Part shown: in pieces, positions 1-8,353 of the stretch
Position numbering within the stretch: the stretch's first letter is position 1
How the letters are laid out: each line of letters begins with the position of its first letter
Assembly (NCBI GenBank): GCA_031269935.1
Contig: JAISYL010000025.1
Location: forward strand, 1 to 44,642
Direction: 5' to 3'
DNA from: Planctomycetota bacterium
GTDB taxonomy: Bacteria; Planctomycetota; SZUA-567
Length of the DNA: 44,642 bases
Notes under the pieces: model-generated
The model's input: only the letters and a program-made list of their open reading frames with translations
Database searches by the model: none
Told to the model about the DNA's origin: nothing
Program-made: the position numbers and the translations under genes

Positions 1-88
1 ATTTTTGCCTCGGACCGCCGGCAAAAATCATCCCGCCGGCGCCTTTTTCCTTGTCCAACCCGGACGATCCGGCATTTAACAACACGCT
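1..88 (+). repeat. Dispersed repeat R2, copy a (truncated by window edge)
   Basis: This stretch matches 42377-42484 and, more weakly, 3035-3104 in the same orientation. Positions 43-77 are identical to 42425-42459 over 35 bases. The 5' part forms a hairpin: ATTTTTGCC at 1-9 pairs perfectly with GGCAAAAAT at 20-28; the arm may continue outside the window. The repeat ends at the stop codon of purL (90-92), so in the direction of purL transcription it forms the immediate 3' flank. No long U-tract follows a hairpin inside the window, so I do not call it a terminator. Confidence 0.8.
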
Positions 89-89
89 C

Positions 90-3011
90 TCAGAGGATGC
101 CGGGAAGCGGGGCCTGCCAGGCCGTTTTCAGTTCGCGAAGCGGAATGTCCACCAATTTCTCCCCGCCGTCGCGGATGATCAGGTTGGGAGCCTCGGTCGT
201 CAGGCCCAGCCGGGCGTAGGGAATGCCGGACGACTCGAAAAACGCCTCCGCGGCGCCGCGTTTTTCCTCCTCCACCTCGAACAGCAGGCGGCTGGGAGTT
301 TCGGAAAAAAGCCGGGCGGCGGCGGTCAATTCCCCCTCGGCCGGGATAAGGGCCACATCCGCCTCCAGCCCCAGGCCGCCGGCGAAGGCCATTTCGGCCA
401 GGGCGACCGCGAGTCCGCCCTCGGAGCAGTCGTGGCAGGCGGCCAGCAGGCCGGCCGCCGCCGCCCGGTTGAGGGCCTGGAAAATCCTCAGGCCGAGTTC
501 CGGTTTGACGACGGGGACATTCGCGCCCAGTTCATTGCGGAGCGCGTAGTATTGCGTCCCCCCCAGTTCGTTCCGGGTCGGGCCGGCCAGGTAGATTCCG
601 CTGCCGATCCCCTTGACGTCCATGCTCAGGGCCAGGCGGCAATCGGGCATGACCGAGAGGGCGCTGATTAGCAGGGTGCCGGGAATGGCCAGGGAATCCC
701 CCCCGGCCGAGAATTCGTTGTTCAGGGAATCCTTGCCCGAGATGAAGGGCGTTCCGTAGGCGATCGCCAGGTCCCGGCAGGCCCGGGCCGCCCGCACCAG
801 GCCGCCCAGCCGGTCGGGCTTGTCGCAGTTTCCCCAGCAGAAGTTGTCCAGCAGGGCCGCCCGTTCCACCGGGGCGCCCACCGCCACCAGGTTCCGGAGC
901 GCCTCGTCAATGGCCAGGGCCGCCATCCGGTAGGGGTCGAGATCGGAAAAACGGGGCTGGATGCCGTTGGCCACCGCCACCGCCCGCGTTTCCCCCAACA
1001 GCGGGGTGATGACCACGGCGTCTCCGGGGCCGTCGTGCCGGACCCCCACCAGGGGCTTGATTACCGAGGCGCCCTGCACCTCGTGATCGTATTGGCGGAT
1101 AACCCATTCCTTCGAGCAGATGTCCCAGGACGAGAGCAGGGCCAACAGGGTATTTTCGTAATTTTCGTCCGGAACGGGTTCCGGTTCCCGCAAGGCGGGC
1201 GGATTCCATTCCGACTCCCGCTCCGGACGGGGGCGGCCGTGGTGGAGGAAATCCATTTCCAATTGCGCCACCCGATGGCCCCAGAAGTTCAAAACAAGCC
1301 TGCCGTCGTCGGTGAACTCGGCCACCCTGGTTACCTCGACATTCTCGACGCGGGCCAAGTCCAGAAGGGCGGGGAGCTTTTCCGGTTCGCAGGCGATGAC
1401 CATCCGTTCCTGGGCTTCGCTGATCCAGATTTCGGAATGGGTGAGGCCGCGGTATTTCAGGGGCACCCGGTCGAGATCGACCCTTACCCCGCAATCCTCC
1501 CCCATCTCCCCCAGGGCCGACGAGAGTCCGCCGGCGCCGCAATCGGTTATGCAGGAATAAAGGCCGGCGTCCCGGGCCCGGAGCAGGAAGTCGACCACCT
1601 TCTTCTCTTCGATGGGATTGCCGATCTGGACCGCCCCCGAAGAGACCACCTCCGACTTTTCGTCCAGTTCAACCGAGGAAAAAGTGGCTCCGTGAATGCC
1701 GTCCCTTCCGGTGCGGCCGCCGACCACCAGGGCGATGTTCCCGGGTTTCGGACGCCGGCGGGCCGCCCGATCCCCGGGAATCAAGGCTAGGTTGCCGCAG
1801 AACACCAGCGGATTGCCGACGAACCGCCGATCGAAGCAGATGGCCCCGTTGGCGGTGGGAATGCCCATGCGGTTGCCGTAATCGCGGACGCCGGCCACCA
1901 CCCCCTTGAAAATCCGCCGGGGATGCATGACCCCGGGCGGGAGATCCTCCCGGGGCAGATCGGGGGGGCCGAAACAGAACACGTCGGTGTTGAGGATGGG
2001 CTTGCCGCCGAGGCCGGTTCCCAGGGGATCGCGGATCACCCCGCCGATGCCGGTCTCCGCCCCCCCGTAGGGCTCGATGGCCGAGGGATGGTTGTGGGTT
2101 TCAACCTTGAAGGCCAGGCCATACTCGCCGTTGAAGTCGATTACCCCCGAGTTGTCCTCGAAAACCGACCGGCACCAGGGGCGGTCCAGTTGGCGGGTGG
2201 CCTGGACGATGGTGGTTTGGAGCAGGTTATCGATGATTTCCACCCGTCCCCCCTCCCGGTGCCGCACCCTGCCCCGAAAGGTTTTGTGGCTGCAATGCTC
2301 GCTCCAGGTTTGGGCGATGGTTTCCATTTCCACCTCGGCCGGATTGCGGCCGAGAAGGGCGAAATGGCCTTGAATGGCCCGCATTTCCTCAAGGGAAAGA
2401 TAAAACTGGCCGGAACGCGCCAATTCCATCAGTTCCCGATCGCCGAGGTTTAGTATATTAATCTCCCGTTGGTCGTCGAAGGAGGTGAGATGTTCGCCCG
2501 CCGTCAAATCCAGTTCGCTGTCCAGGGTCACCTGTTCGATAATCGGGTTGGCGAGAATGCGGGTGACGGCGGTGTAAAGGGCGTTCTTTCCCACCGGACC
2601 GGTGAGGATGAAGCGGCGTCCCCGCCTGGCCCCGTCCGCCCGGTAGCCCAATTCCGCGATCCCCTTGAGGAGGGAGGCCTCGGCCGGCTCCATGACCCGG
2701 GGGCGGCGGGCGATTTCGACTATGTGCGACGACTTTCCCCGGTCGGGAAAAAGGCTTTGGTTGATCGAGAACATTTCCACCACCGGATCGCAAAGAAATT
2801 CGGCGGCGACGCGATCCATTTCCCGGAGCGAGAATCTTCCCCGGATAAAGTAAATTTTCAGGGATCTGGCCAGGGTCAATTCCCGCAAGCCGTATTCCTG
2901 GAGATCGTGGAGCGCGTTCCGGGCCTCGAAGTCGTTTTCCGAATTCTGGGCCGCCACCTCCACCCGGAAAAAACGCGGTTCCGAATCCTCTCCGCCGTTC
3001 AAGTCAAACAT
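90..3011 (-). CDS. purL: Phosphoribosylformylglycinamidine synthase, fused PurS-PurL form
   Basis: This enzyme catalyses the ATP-dependent conversion of FGAR to FGAM in purine synthesis, in the cytoplasm. The protein is 973 residues. About 200 N-terminal residues form two PurS-like segments in tandem (about 15-90 and 95-170), followed by the synthetase core with the motifs WSEHCSHKTFRG, KVETHNHPSAIEP and GGxxGRDGIHGATFSS. It lacks the C-terminal glutaminase domain of the roughly 1300-residue enterobacterial enzyme, so a separate PurQ must supply ammonia; none is in the window, although it could lie beyond position 1. I chose the ATG at 3011 (AGG seven bases upstream) over an in-frame TTG five codons earlier. 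R2 repeat copies flank the gene on both sides. Confidence 0.96.
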   Translation of the reverse strand: MFDLNGGEDSEPRFFRVEVAAQNSENDFEARNALHDLQEYGLRELTLARSLKIYFIRGRFSLREMDRVAAEFLCDPVVEMFSINQSLFPDRGKSSHIVEIARRPRVMEPAEASLLKGIAELGYRADGARRGRRFILTGPVGKNALYTAVTRILANPIIEQVTLDSELDLTAGEHLTSFDDQREINILNLGDRELMELARSGQFYLSLEEMRAIQGHFALLGRNPAEVEMETIAQTWSEHCSHKTFRGRVRHREGGRVEIIDNLLQTTIVQATRQLDRPWCRSVFEDNSGVIDFNGEYGLAFKVETHNHPSAIEPYGGAETGIGGVIRDPLGTGLGGKPILNTDVFCFGPPDLPREDLPPGVMHPRRIFKGVVAGVRDYGNRMGIPTANGAICFDRRFVGNPLVFCGNLALIPGDRAARRRPKPGNIALVVGGRTGRDGIHGATFSSVELDEKSEVVSSGAVQIGNPIEEKKVVDFLLRARDAGLYSCITDCGAGGLSSALGEMGEDCGVRVDLDRVPLKYRGLTHSEIWISEAQERMVIACEPEKLPALLDLARVENVEVTRVAEFTDDGRLVLNFWGHRVAQLEMDFLHHGRPRPERESEWNPPALREPEPVPDENYENTLLALLSSWDICSKEWVIRQYDHEVQGASVIKPLVGVRHDGPGDAVVITPLLGETRAVAVANGIQPRFSDLDPYRMAALAIDEALRNLVAVGAPVERAALLDNFCWGNCDKPDRLGGLVRAARACRDLAIAYGTPFISGKDSLNNEFSAGGDSLAIPGTLLISALSVMPDCRLALSMDVKGIGSGIYLAGPTRNELGGTQYYALRNELGANVPVVKPELGLRIFQALNRAAAAGLLAACHDCSEGGLAVALAEMAFAGGLGLEADVALIPAEGELTAAARLFSETPSRLLFEVEEEKRGAAEAFFESSGIPYARLGLTTEAPNLIIRDGGEKLVDIPLRELKTAWQAPLPGIL

Positions 3012-3034
3012 GGTGGCGCCTGTCAAAAAAAGTC

Positions 3035-3104
3035 GTTTTTTTCCTGGCCGCCGGGAAAATCGTCCGGCCCGGCGTCTTTCCCCTTGTGATTCGTCCGCCG
3101 GCTT
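3035..3104 (+). repeat. Dispersed repeat R2, copy b (diverged)
   Basis: The gap between purL and the RND gene holds a diverged R2 copy in the same orientation as copies a and c. It shares CCTGGCCGCCGG exactly with copy c, then AAAATC, GCGTCTTT and CCTTGT blocks in the same order and spacing, and ends at the RND stop codon. Copies a and b are therefore direct repeats bracketing purL. The hairpin is retained only imperfectly. Confidence 0.6.
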
Positions 3105-6026
3105 TCAACGATCGCCGGGAGGCGTCTCGACCGGGGCGTAACAGAGCCGCATCAGGGGCGGGGTGATGAACAGGCTGGCGAACAGCACCCATCCCAGGGC
3201 GACGATGAATAGCCTTCCCAGGCTCGCCACCCCCTCGTAGCCGCTGACCGCCAGGGAGCCGAAACCGGCGAAATCGGTAAGCGCCGTCACCACCAGGGCG
3301 CGGCCGGTGTCGGAGACGATGATCGCGGCCCGGCGCCCGGATTCGAAAAACCGCTCGCTCAAGTGTATTCCGTTGTCGATGCCCAGGCCGATTAGGATGG
3401 GTATGACCATGATGTTGACGAAATTGAAGTTGAGGCCGGTGAAGTTCATGGTTCCCAGCAGCAGGATCAGGCCCGCGAGAATGGGCGACAGGCTCCAAAG
3501 AAAGCGGCTGGGATGGCGGATGAAGAATATCAGGATGATTAGGGCGCAAACGGCGAACACCGCCAGGGACATCCGGCGAAAATCCTGCTTGACGATGCCG
3601 GCCAGGTCGTGGGCCAGGATCGGCATGCCGGCGAGGGCCGCCCGGCCGCCCCCGGCGGAATCCACGCCCAGGCGTTCGCGCACCGCCGCCAGCCAGGCGT
3701 CGCCCATCGCGGGTTCGCCTTTTTCGCCGGCCGGAGGCGGATAAACCGATATTTTAACCGCCCAGCCCGAAGGTTCGAACACCGTCACCCGTTTCACCTG
3801 ATCCTGCCAGTCCCGGCGGGGTGAATCATAGAGGGCGAGAAGCCCCTCCCGATCAAAAACCTCGCCGGCTTCGGCCGCGGCCTCTTCCCGCCGATTCAGC
3901 GCCGGGGCGGCCAGGCGGACGGGAAACCGGAGATCCCCCGGCAGATCGACCCGCAGATCGATTTGCCGCCGGCGCCGCGAAATGAACCGCCGAAGATAGC
4001 GCCACAGGGGAGTGGCCGCCAGATCGGAGGGGAGAACCACCAGTTCCCGCTCGGCCCGCCGGCGATGCTCCTCCAGGAGGGTAAGGGTGAAGGCGAAGTA
4101 ATCCTCGTCCAATCCCTCCTCCTCCAGGGCCAGCCGGAATTCGGCGGCGGTTTGTCCGAGATTCGCCTCCCTTAGCGCTTCCAGCATCCGCGACTGCACC
4201 GAGGGCGGAGGCAGATAGCGGAGGAATGATTCATGCGCCGTGAGCAGCGGTCCGGCCCCCGTCCCGGGATCGGCTTTTTCCATCCCCAGGCAAATGTCCT
4301 GGAGGCGCGCCGCCTCCTCCACCGCCGCCGTCTCGGTCTCGCCGTAGGCCAACAGCATAAGGGAATTCGGATTGCGGTTGGAAAAGGCCCTGGCGATTTC
4401 CCCCGCCAAGTCGAAAACCCGTTCCGGCGGCCGGAGGCTGGCCACCCGCTCGTCGAAGAGGATGTAATCGGGGCGGCTCAGCAGCCGCCAGCCGCACAAG
4501 CCGAGAATTGCCAGCCCGAATCCCGCGAAGACGCCGGGACGGCGCTCGATCAGGCGCCCAAGCCGGTCCAGCCCCAGGCCGAGCGGCTTAAGAGAAACCC
4601 GGCGTTCCCCGTTCTTCCGGTAACGCCAGACGATCAGGGCGGGAAGGACGAAAATCATCACCGGGGCGGAAAGGAAAATTCCCGTTCCGGCCAGCAGTCC
4701 GAATTCCGCCAATTGGCTGAACCGGGTGGCTCCGAGGGCGAAAAAGGCGAAGGCGGTGGTGATCATGCCGATAATCACCCCCCAGCCGGTGTTTTCCAGG
4801 GCGATGGCGAAGGCCTCCTCCAGCGACTCCCCCTTGGCCCTTTCCCCGATGTAGCGGTTGTAGATGTGGATGGCGTAATCAATCCCCAGAGCCACCAGCA
4901 CGGCGGCGAAACTGGCGGAAATGAGGTTCAATTGCCCGAACATCAGCCAGCCGAGGCCGATGGTCCAGGAAACGACCAGAACCAGGGGAATCCCGATGTA
5001 GAGGAGAACCCCCACCCGCTTGAAAATCACCCCGAAAATCGCCAGCACCCCGATTAGGCTGGTGGCCAGGGTCGAGAGGAGGTTGGAATTGACGTGGCTG
5101 GTATATCCCATCGCCGCTTCATAGCCGCCGCCGAACTCCAGGCGGATGCCGTTCCGGGCCGCCGCCGGGAGCAGGTCGTCGTAAAGGGCGGTCGCGGCCT
5201 CCCGGATGGCCAGGGAGATGTCCCGGGCGAAATCAATGCTTTGGGCCGGGCGGTCCGGTTGGATGACGGCAATCAGCATGGTGCGGTCGCGGTCGACCAG
5301 ATAGCCGCCGTCCGGCCGCCGCCCCTCGTCGGCCGCCACCCCGTACCGCGCCAGGGCGCGCTGGAAAACGGCGCCCAGGCCAATCGCGTCCAGAAGCAGC
5401 CATTCGTCCAGATCGACGGCCCCGGACATGGCTCCGACCAGCTTGGACTTGAGCATCGCCAGGGAACGCCGGACCGACTCGGGGGACATCAGTTCCCTGA
5501 CCCTGGGTATTTCATCCTCCCCGAGCAGGAGGAGCCCGTAGGAGGGGATGGCGTCGTAAAGCAGGTAATTCCTGTCCTCGGGCCGGAAACGGCGGCAGAA
5601 GGCGCCGCTGATCCGCGGATCCGCCTGAAGCCTTTCCACCAGGGCGTCGGCCACCCGGCCGGCCGTGGCGACATGGCGCGTCCTGGCCTCCCGGCGCCTC
5701 GCTTTGGCTTCCTCCCCGGCCAATTCCGGCCGGCGGGCCAGTTCGGCCGCCCCGGGTTCGCGTTCGTCCGGCTCCCCCAGCCAAAAAACCACCACCGCCT
5801 CGTCGATTGATTCAAAGTCCACCAGGGCGCGGGTGAAATCGCGGGCCGCCGGCACATCCGCCGGCAGCATGGCGGCAAGATCGAAAGGGGCGTGGAACCC
5901 GCCTCCGAAATAGCTGACCAGGGGCGGAGCCCAGGAGGCCAGGGTAAGGAAAACCGCGGACCATAAAACCGCTACATACCGCCGGCAGGCGATCCCGGCC
6001 ACGGATCGAAGGATTTTCCTTTGCAT
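3105..6026 (-). CDS. RND-superfamily (MMPL-like) exporter
   Basis: A 973-residue inner-membrane protein with the duplicated RND layout: a hydrophobic N-terminal helix, a large periplasmic region, a block of several membrane helices, then a second such unit. The helix-4 motifs are visible in both halves (ALGIDYAIHIYNRY in the first, GLGIDNGIHLSERF in the second), as in the MMPL/HpnN/sterol-sensing branch of the family. Such proteins use the proton gradient to export lipids or other hydrophobic compounds; the substrate here is unknown. The start is the ATG at 6026, just before the first hydrophobic helix; a GGAGG lies about 15 bases upstream, which is long. It sits 28 bp after a lipoprotein gene and is probably co-transcribed with it. 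Confidence 0.88.
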   Translation of the reverse strand: MQRKILRSVAGIACRRYVAVLWSAVFLTLASWAPPLVSYFGGGFHAPFDLAAMLPADVPAARDFTRALVDFESIDEAVVVFWLGEPDEREPGAAELARRPELAGEEAKARRREARTRHVATAGRVADALVERLQADPRISGAFCRRFRPEDRNYLLYDAIPSYGLLLLGEDEIPRVRELMSPESVRRSLAMLKSKLVGAMSGAVDLDEWLLLDAIGLGAVFQRALARYGVAADEGRRPDGGYLVDRDRTMLIAVIQPDRPAQSIDFARDISLAIREAATALYDDLLPAAARNGIRLEFGGGYEAAMGYTSHVNSNLLSTLATSLIGVLAIFGVIFKRVGVLLYIGIPLVLVVSWTIGLGWLMFGQLNLISASFAAVLVALGIDYAIHIYNRYIGERAKGESLEEAFAIALENTGWGVIIGMITTAFAFFALGATRFSQLAEFGLLAGTGIFLSAPVMIFVLPALIVWRYRKNGERRVSLKPLGLGLDRLGRLIERRPGVFAGFGLAILGLCGWRLLSRPDYILFDERVASLRPPERVFDLAGEIARAFSNRNPNSLMLLAYGETETAAVEEAARLQDICLGMEKADPGTGAGPLLTAHESFLRYLPPPSVQSRMLEALREANLGQTAAEFRLALEEEGLDEDYFAFTLTLLEEHRRRAERELVVLPSDLAATPLWRYLRRFISRRRRQIDLRVDLPGDLRFPVRLAAPALNRREEAAAEAGEVFDREGLLALYDSPRRDWQDQVKRVTVFEPSGWAVKISVYPPPAGEKGEPAMGDAWLAAVRERLGVDSAGGGRAALAGMPILAHDLAGIVKQDFRRMSLAVFAVCALIILIFFIRHPSRFLWSLSPILAGLILLLGTMNFTGLNFNFVNIMVIPILIGLGIDNGIHLSERFFESGRRAAIIVSDTGRALVVTALTDFAGFGSLAVSGYEGVASLGRLFIVALGWVLFASLFITPPLMRLCYAPVETPPGDR

Positions 6027-6054
6027 GGTTGGTTGTTTTCGCCTCCGCCGCCGG

Positions 6055-6972
6055 TCAGGACGACGGCAGGTTTGCCAGGGCCAGGGGTGGGGAGGCAAGC
6101 GCCACCGGGGATTCGGTTGATTCGGATTCCATTTCGGCTTCGCTTAACGGCAGGTATTTGGTGTCGGCCGAGGCGGCGATGTCGAAATCCTCGTCCAGCA
6201 CCACCGCGTTTCCCTCAACCGTCCGGAAACGCATTTCCATCAAGCGGTTGTCCCGCGGCCAGGCAAAGGAAATCAGGTAGGGGAACACCGGTCCGGCTTT
6301 CCGGCGGGATCCCGCGCCCACCCCGCCGTCGAGGCCGCGGTAGTCGCCGTAACTCCGGACGAGGATCGGGTCCCCCCCGGAATCAAGCTGGACGAGGGAG
6401 GCTATCCTGCCGGTGCGGCGTTCCAGGGTCAGGCGGAGGCGCGGGCGGTTGCCGGGAACATCCTCCTCCATGACCAGGGACTCCCCGGAATCGCCGGCCC
6501 GGGAGGCGGCGTGTCTCCACTTTTTTATCAATAGGGAAGTGTCGGGCCGGAGCATCTGCCGCAGCACCTCGTCCGGATCGAAACGGAAGGCGAAATAGCG
6601 CAAATCCTCGACTTTGCCGTGGTACAGGGTTCGTTGCGACGGCACGTAGAACCCGATGTCGTCCCCAAGTTTGACCACGTCGAACGCCTGGACGGCCCCG
6701 GCCAGTTTGTCGGCCCGGATGCGCAGGCGATCGGATTCGTCGGCCAATACGGCGGCATTGACGGTGAGCCCGAAGCGGTTTGGCTTGTCGACGATGCGCA
6801 TGACGCCCGAACCGGCCAGGCTGGACAGGCTGGCCCGGTTTTCCACCGCGTTTTTAACCAGGAGGTCGGGCGGGGCGTTTTCGTCGATCGGCCCGGACGA
6901 AACCGGGGAATCGCCGGTTGAGCATCCAGCCACCAGAATCAGGGACAGAACCAGCGGCAGACGGTACGTCAT
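6055..6972 (-). CDS. Outer-envelope lipoprotein (LolA/LolB- or DUF4292-like)
   Basis: A 305-residue protein starting MTYRLPLVLSLILVAGCS, a signal peptide with lipobox VAGC, so the mature protein would be lipid-anchored at Cys15. The body resembles envelope lipoproteins of the LolA/LolB and DUF4292 type: a long beta-rich half with repeated short strands (for example RLRIRADKLAGAVQAFDVV and DDIGFYVPSQRTLYHG). The start is supported by AAGGA upstream of the ATG. It lies directly upstream of the RND exporter, and lipid-carrier-like lipoproteins often work with such exporters in moving lipid to the outer membrane. The function is inferred from this pairing and not from catalytic residues. Confidence 0.75.
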   Translation of the reverse strand: MTYRLPLVLSLILVAGCSTGDSPVSSGPIDENAPPDLLVKNAVENRASLSSLAGSGVMRIVDKPNRFGLTVNAAVLADESDRLRIRADKLAGAVQAFDVVKLGDDIGFYVPSQRTLYHGKVEDLRYFAFRFDPDEVLRQMLRPDTSLLIKKWRHAASRAGDSGESLVMEEDVPGNRPRLRLTLERRTGRIASLVQLDSGGDPILVRSYGDYRGLDGGVGAGSRRKAGPVFPYLISFAWPRDNRLMEMRFRTVEGNAVVLDEDFDIAASADTKYLPLSEAEMESESTESPVALASPPLALANLPSS

Positions 6973-7091
6973 GACTGGAATTCCTTGCCTTCGAGGCCAT
7001 GAAAAATTCCGGGGCGGGCGCCGGAAATAAACCCGCTTCCGCGCCGGGTTTTTCCCGGGGAACCCCGTCCCGATTCGGCGCCATGATATTT

Positions 7092-7120
7092 TATTTTTTT
7101 TCCGGCCGGGCACAAGTCAA
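7092..7120 (-). promoter_or_regulatory. Possible promoter for the lipoprotein-RND(-purL) genes
   Basis: On the minus strand TTGACT (7115-7120) is followed after 17 bp by the weak element AAAATA (7092-7097) inside an A/T run. The -35 is good and the -10 poor. It is the best candidate upstream of the ATG at 6972. Confidence 0.35.
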
Positions 7121-7161
7121 TCCCTGGAAACGAAGCCGTCGAATCGGCCCCAAAAGCGTCC

Positions 7162-7190
7162 TTGACGTCCTCCCCCGAATTCGCTATAGT
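7162..7190 (+). promoter_or_regulatory. Sigma70-type promoter of the TRAP binding-protein gene
   Basis: TTGACG (7162-7167), a 17-bp spacer and TATAGT (7185-7190) give a near-consensus promoter. Transcription should begin near 7197, about 93 bases before the ATG at 7290. The 317-bp gap between the divergent genes (6973-7289) otherwise holds a short GC-rich hairpin around CCGGGTTTTTCCCGG and no gene. Confidence 0.8.
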
Positions 7191-7289
7191 GGCGCCGCTT
7201 GAATTTTCACTCCATTGGATGGCCTTGACCGGGGGAAGGGCCGATTCGTCCATCGTCAATTCTTCCCGAAAACGCCGAAGGACAAGCCG

Positions 7290-8303
7290 ATGCGTAAACT
7301 TTGCGCGATTGCCGTATCGCTGTTCGTGGTCTGCTCGTCCCGGTGGCTGGTTTTCGGCGGGGCGGAAATAATTTTCCGGGCCGGCAACATCCAGCCGGAA
7401 AGTTCCCCATGGAATCAGGGGCTGGACCGGTTGCGGGAATTGGTTGGCCGGTACACCGGGGGGCGAATCGAACTCATCGTCTACCCCAACGCCACTTTCG
7501 CCGCGGATCCCAATCTCATCAGACATTGCCAGGAGGGAACGCTTGACATGTATGTGGGCGATCCCGCCGCCGGCACCTCCGCTTTGGCCAAGGAACTCGA
7601 GCTTTTCGCCCTTCCCTTCCTGTTCCGGGATTACGAGCATTGGAAAAATGCCCTGGACGGCCCTCCCGGGCAGAAATATTCGCGGATAATCGAAGAGAAA
7701 ACCGGCCTGCGCATTGTCGGCTACTGGGGAGGCTCCTCCCGGAATCTCATCGCCGTCAACAAGCCGGTGGCCTCGATTGACGACCTGAAGGAATTCCGGA
7801 TCCGGCTGACCCCCTCGCTAATCAAGTTTCAGGTTTGGCAGGCCATCGGGACGCGGCCGGTGAACATCGTCTTCGGCGAAGCCTATGACGCCATGATTAA
7901 CGGCTTCTGCGACGGCATGGAAAACGAATTGTCGGCCATCATCGTCAACAAGCTCTATGAACCGGCCCGCTTCCTGACCATGACCGAGCACGAAATAACC
8001 GTCCGGCCGGTTTTCATCAACGCCAAAAGCATGGACCGGCTGTCCCCCCAGATAAAGGCCGCCTTTATGCTGGCGATGGTCGAGGCGACCGACCATGCCC
8101 GCCGGGTGGAAAAGGAGATCGATGATCGCGCGATCAGCGACTTGACCGGGAAATTCGGAATGATCCTGACGAGAATTGATCGGGAACCGTTCAAAAAAGC
8201 CACCGCGGACATAATCCGGCGGTTCGGGGAGGAAACCGGTTTGACCGGCCTGATCCAGGAATTGAAGACCTTCCCCCGGGAATCGGGGTCGCCGACCGGG
8301 TGA
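7290..8303 (+). CDS. TRAP transporter solute-binding protein, DctP family
   Basis: A 337-residue periplasmic protein with an N-terminal signal peptide (residues 1 to about 24). The family pattern is clear: an early FRAGNIQPESSPWNQGL segment, RIELIVYPNATFA, IVGYWGGSSRNL, the DDLKEFRIRL segment carrying the conserved ligand-binding arginine, and a long C-terminal helix. Such proteins capture organic acids, often carboxylates, for a DctQM permease. No DctQ or DctM gene is adjacent, so it either works with a permease encoded elsewhere or serves in sensing. The start is fixed by AAGGA eight bases upstream and by the signal peptide. It has its own promoter and converges on the phosphorelay operon. 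Confidence 0.9.
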   Translation: MRKLCAIAVSLFVVCSSRWLVFGGAEIIFRAGNIQPESSPWNQGLDRLRELVGRYTGGRIELIVYPNATFAADPNLIRHCQEGTLDMYVGDPAAGTSALAKELELFALPFLFRDYEHWKNALDGPPGQKYSRIIEEKTGLRIVGYWGGSSRNLIAVNKPVASIDDLKEFRIRLTPSLIKFQVWQAIGTRPVNIVFGEAYDAMINGFCDGMENELSAIIVNKLYEPARFLTMTEHEITVRPVFINAKSMDRLSPQIKAAFMLAMVEATDHARRVEKEIDDRAISDLTGKFGMILTRIDREPFKKATADIIRRFGEETGLTGLIQELKTFPRESGSPTG

Positions 8304-8320
8304 GGGATTGCGGGCGGGCC

Positions 8321-8340
8321 AGGGACTCGTAGGGACTCGT
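8321..8340 (+). repeat. Tandem 10-bp repeat
   Basis: AGGGACTCGT occurs twice in tandem in the 50-bp gap between the convergent TRAP binding-protein and tandem-receiver genes. No function can be assigned. Confidence 0.7.
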
Positions 8341-8353
8341 AAAGATCCTTGTC

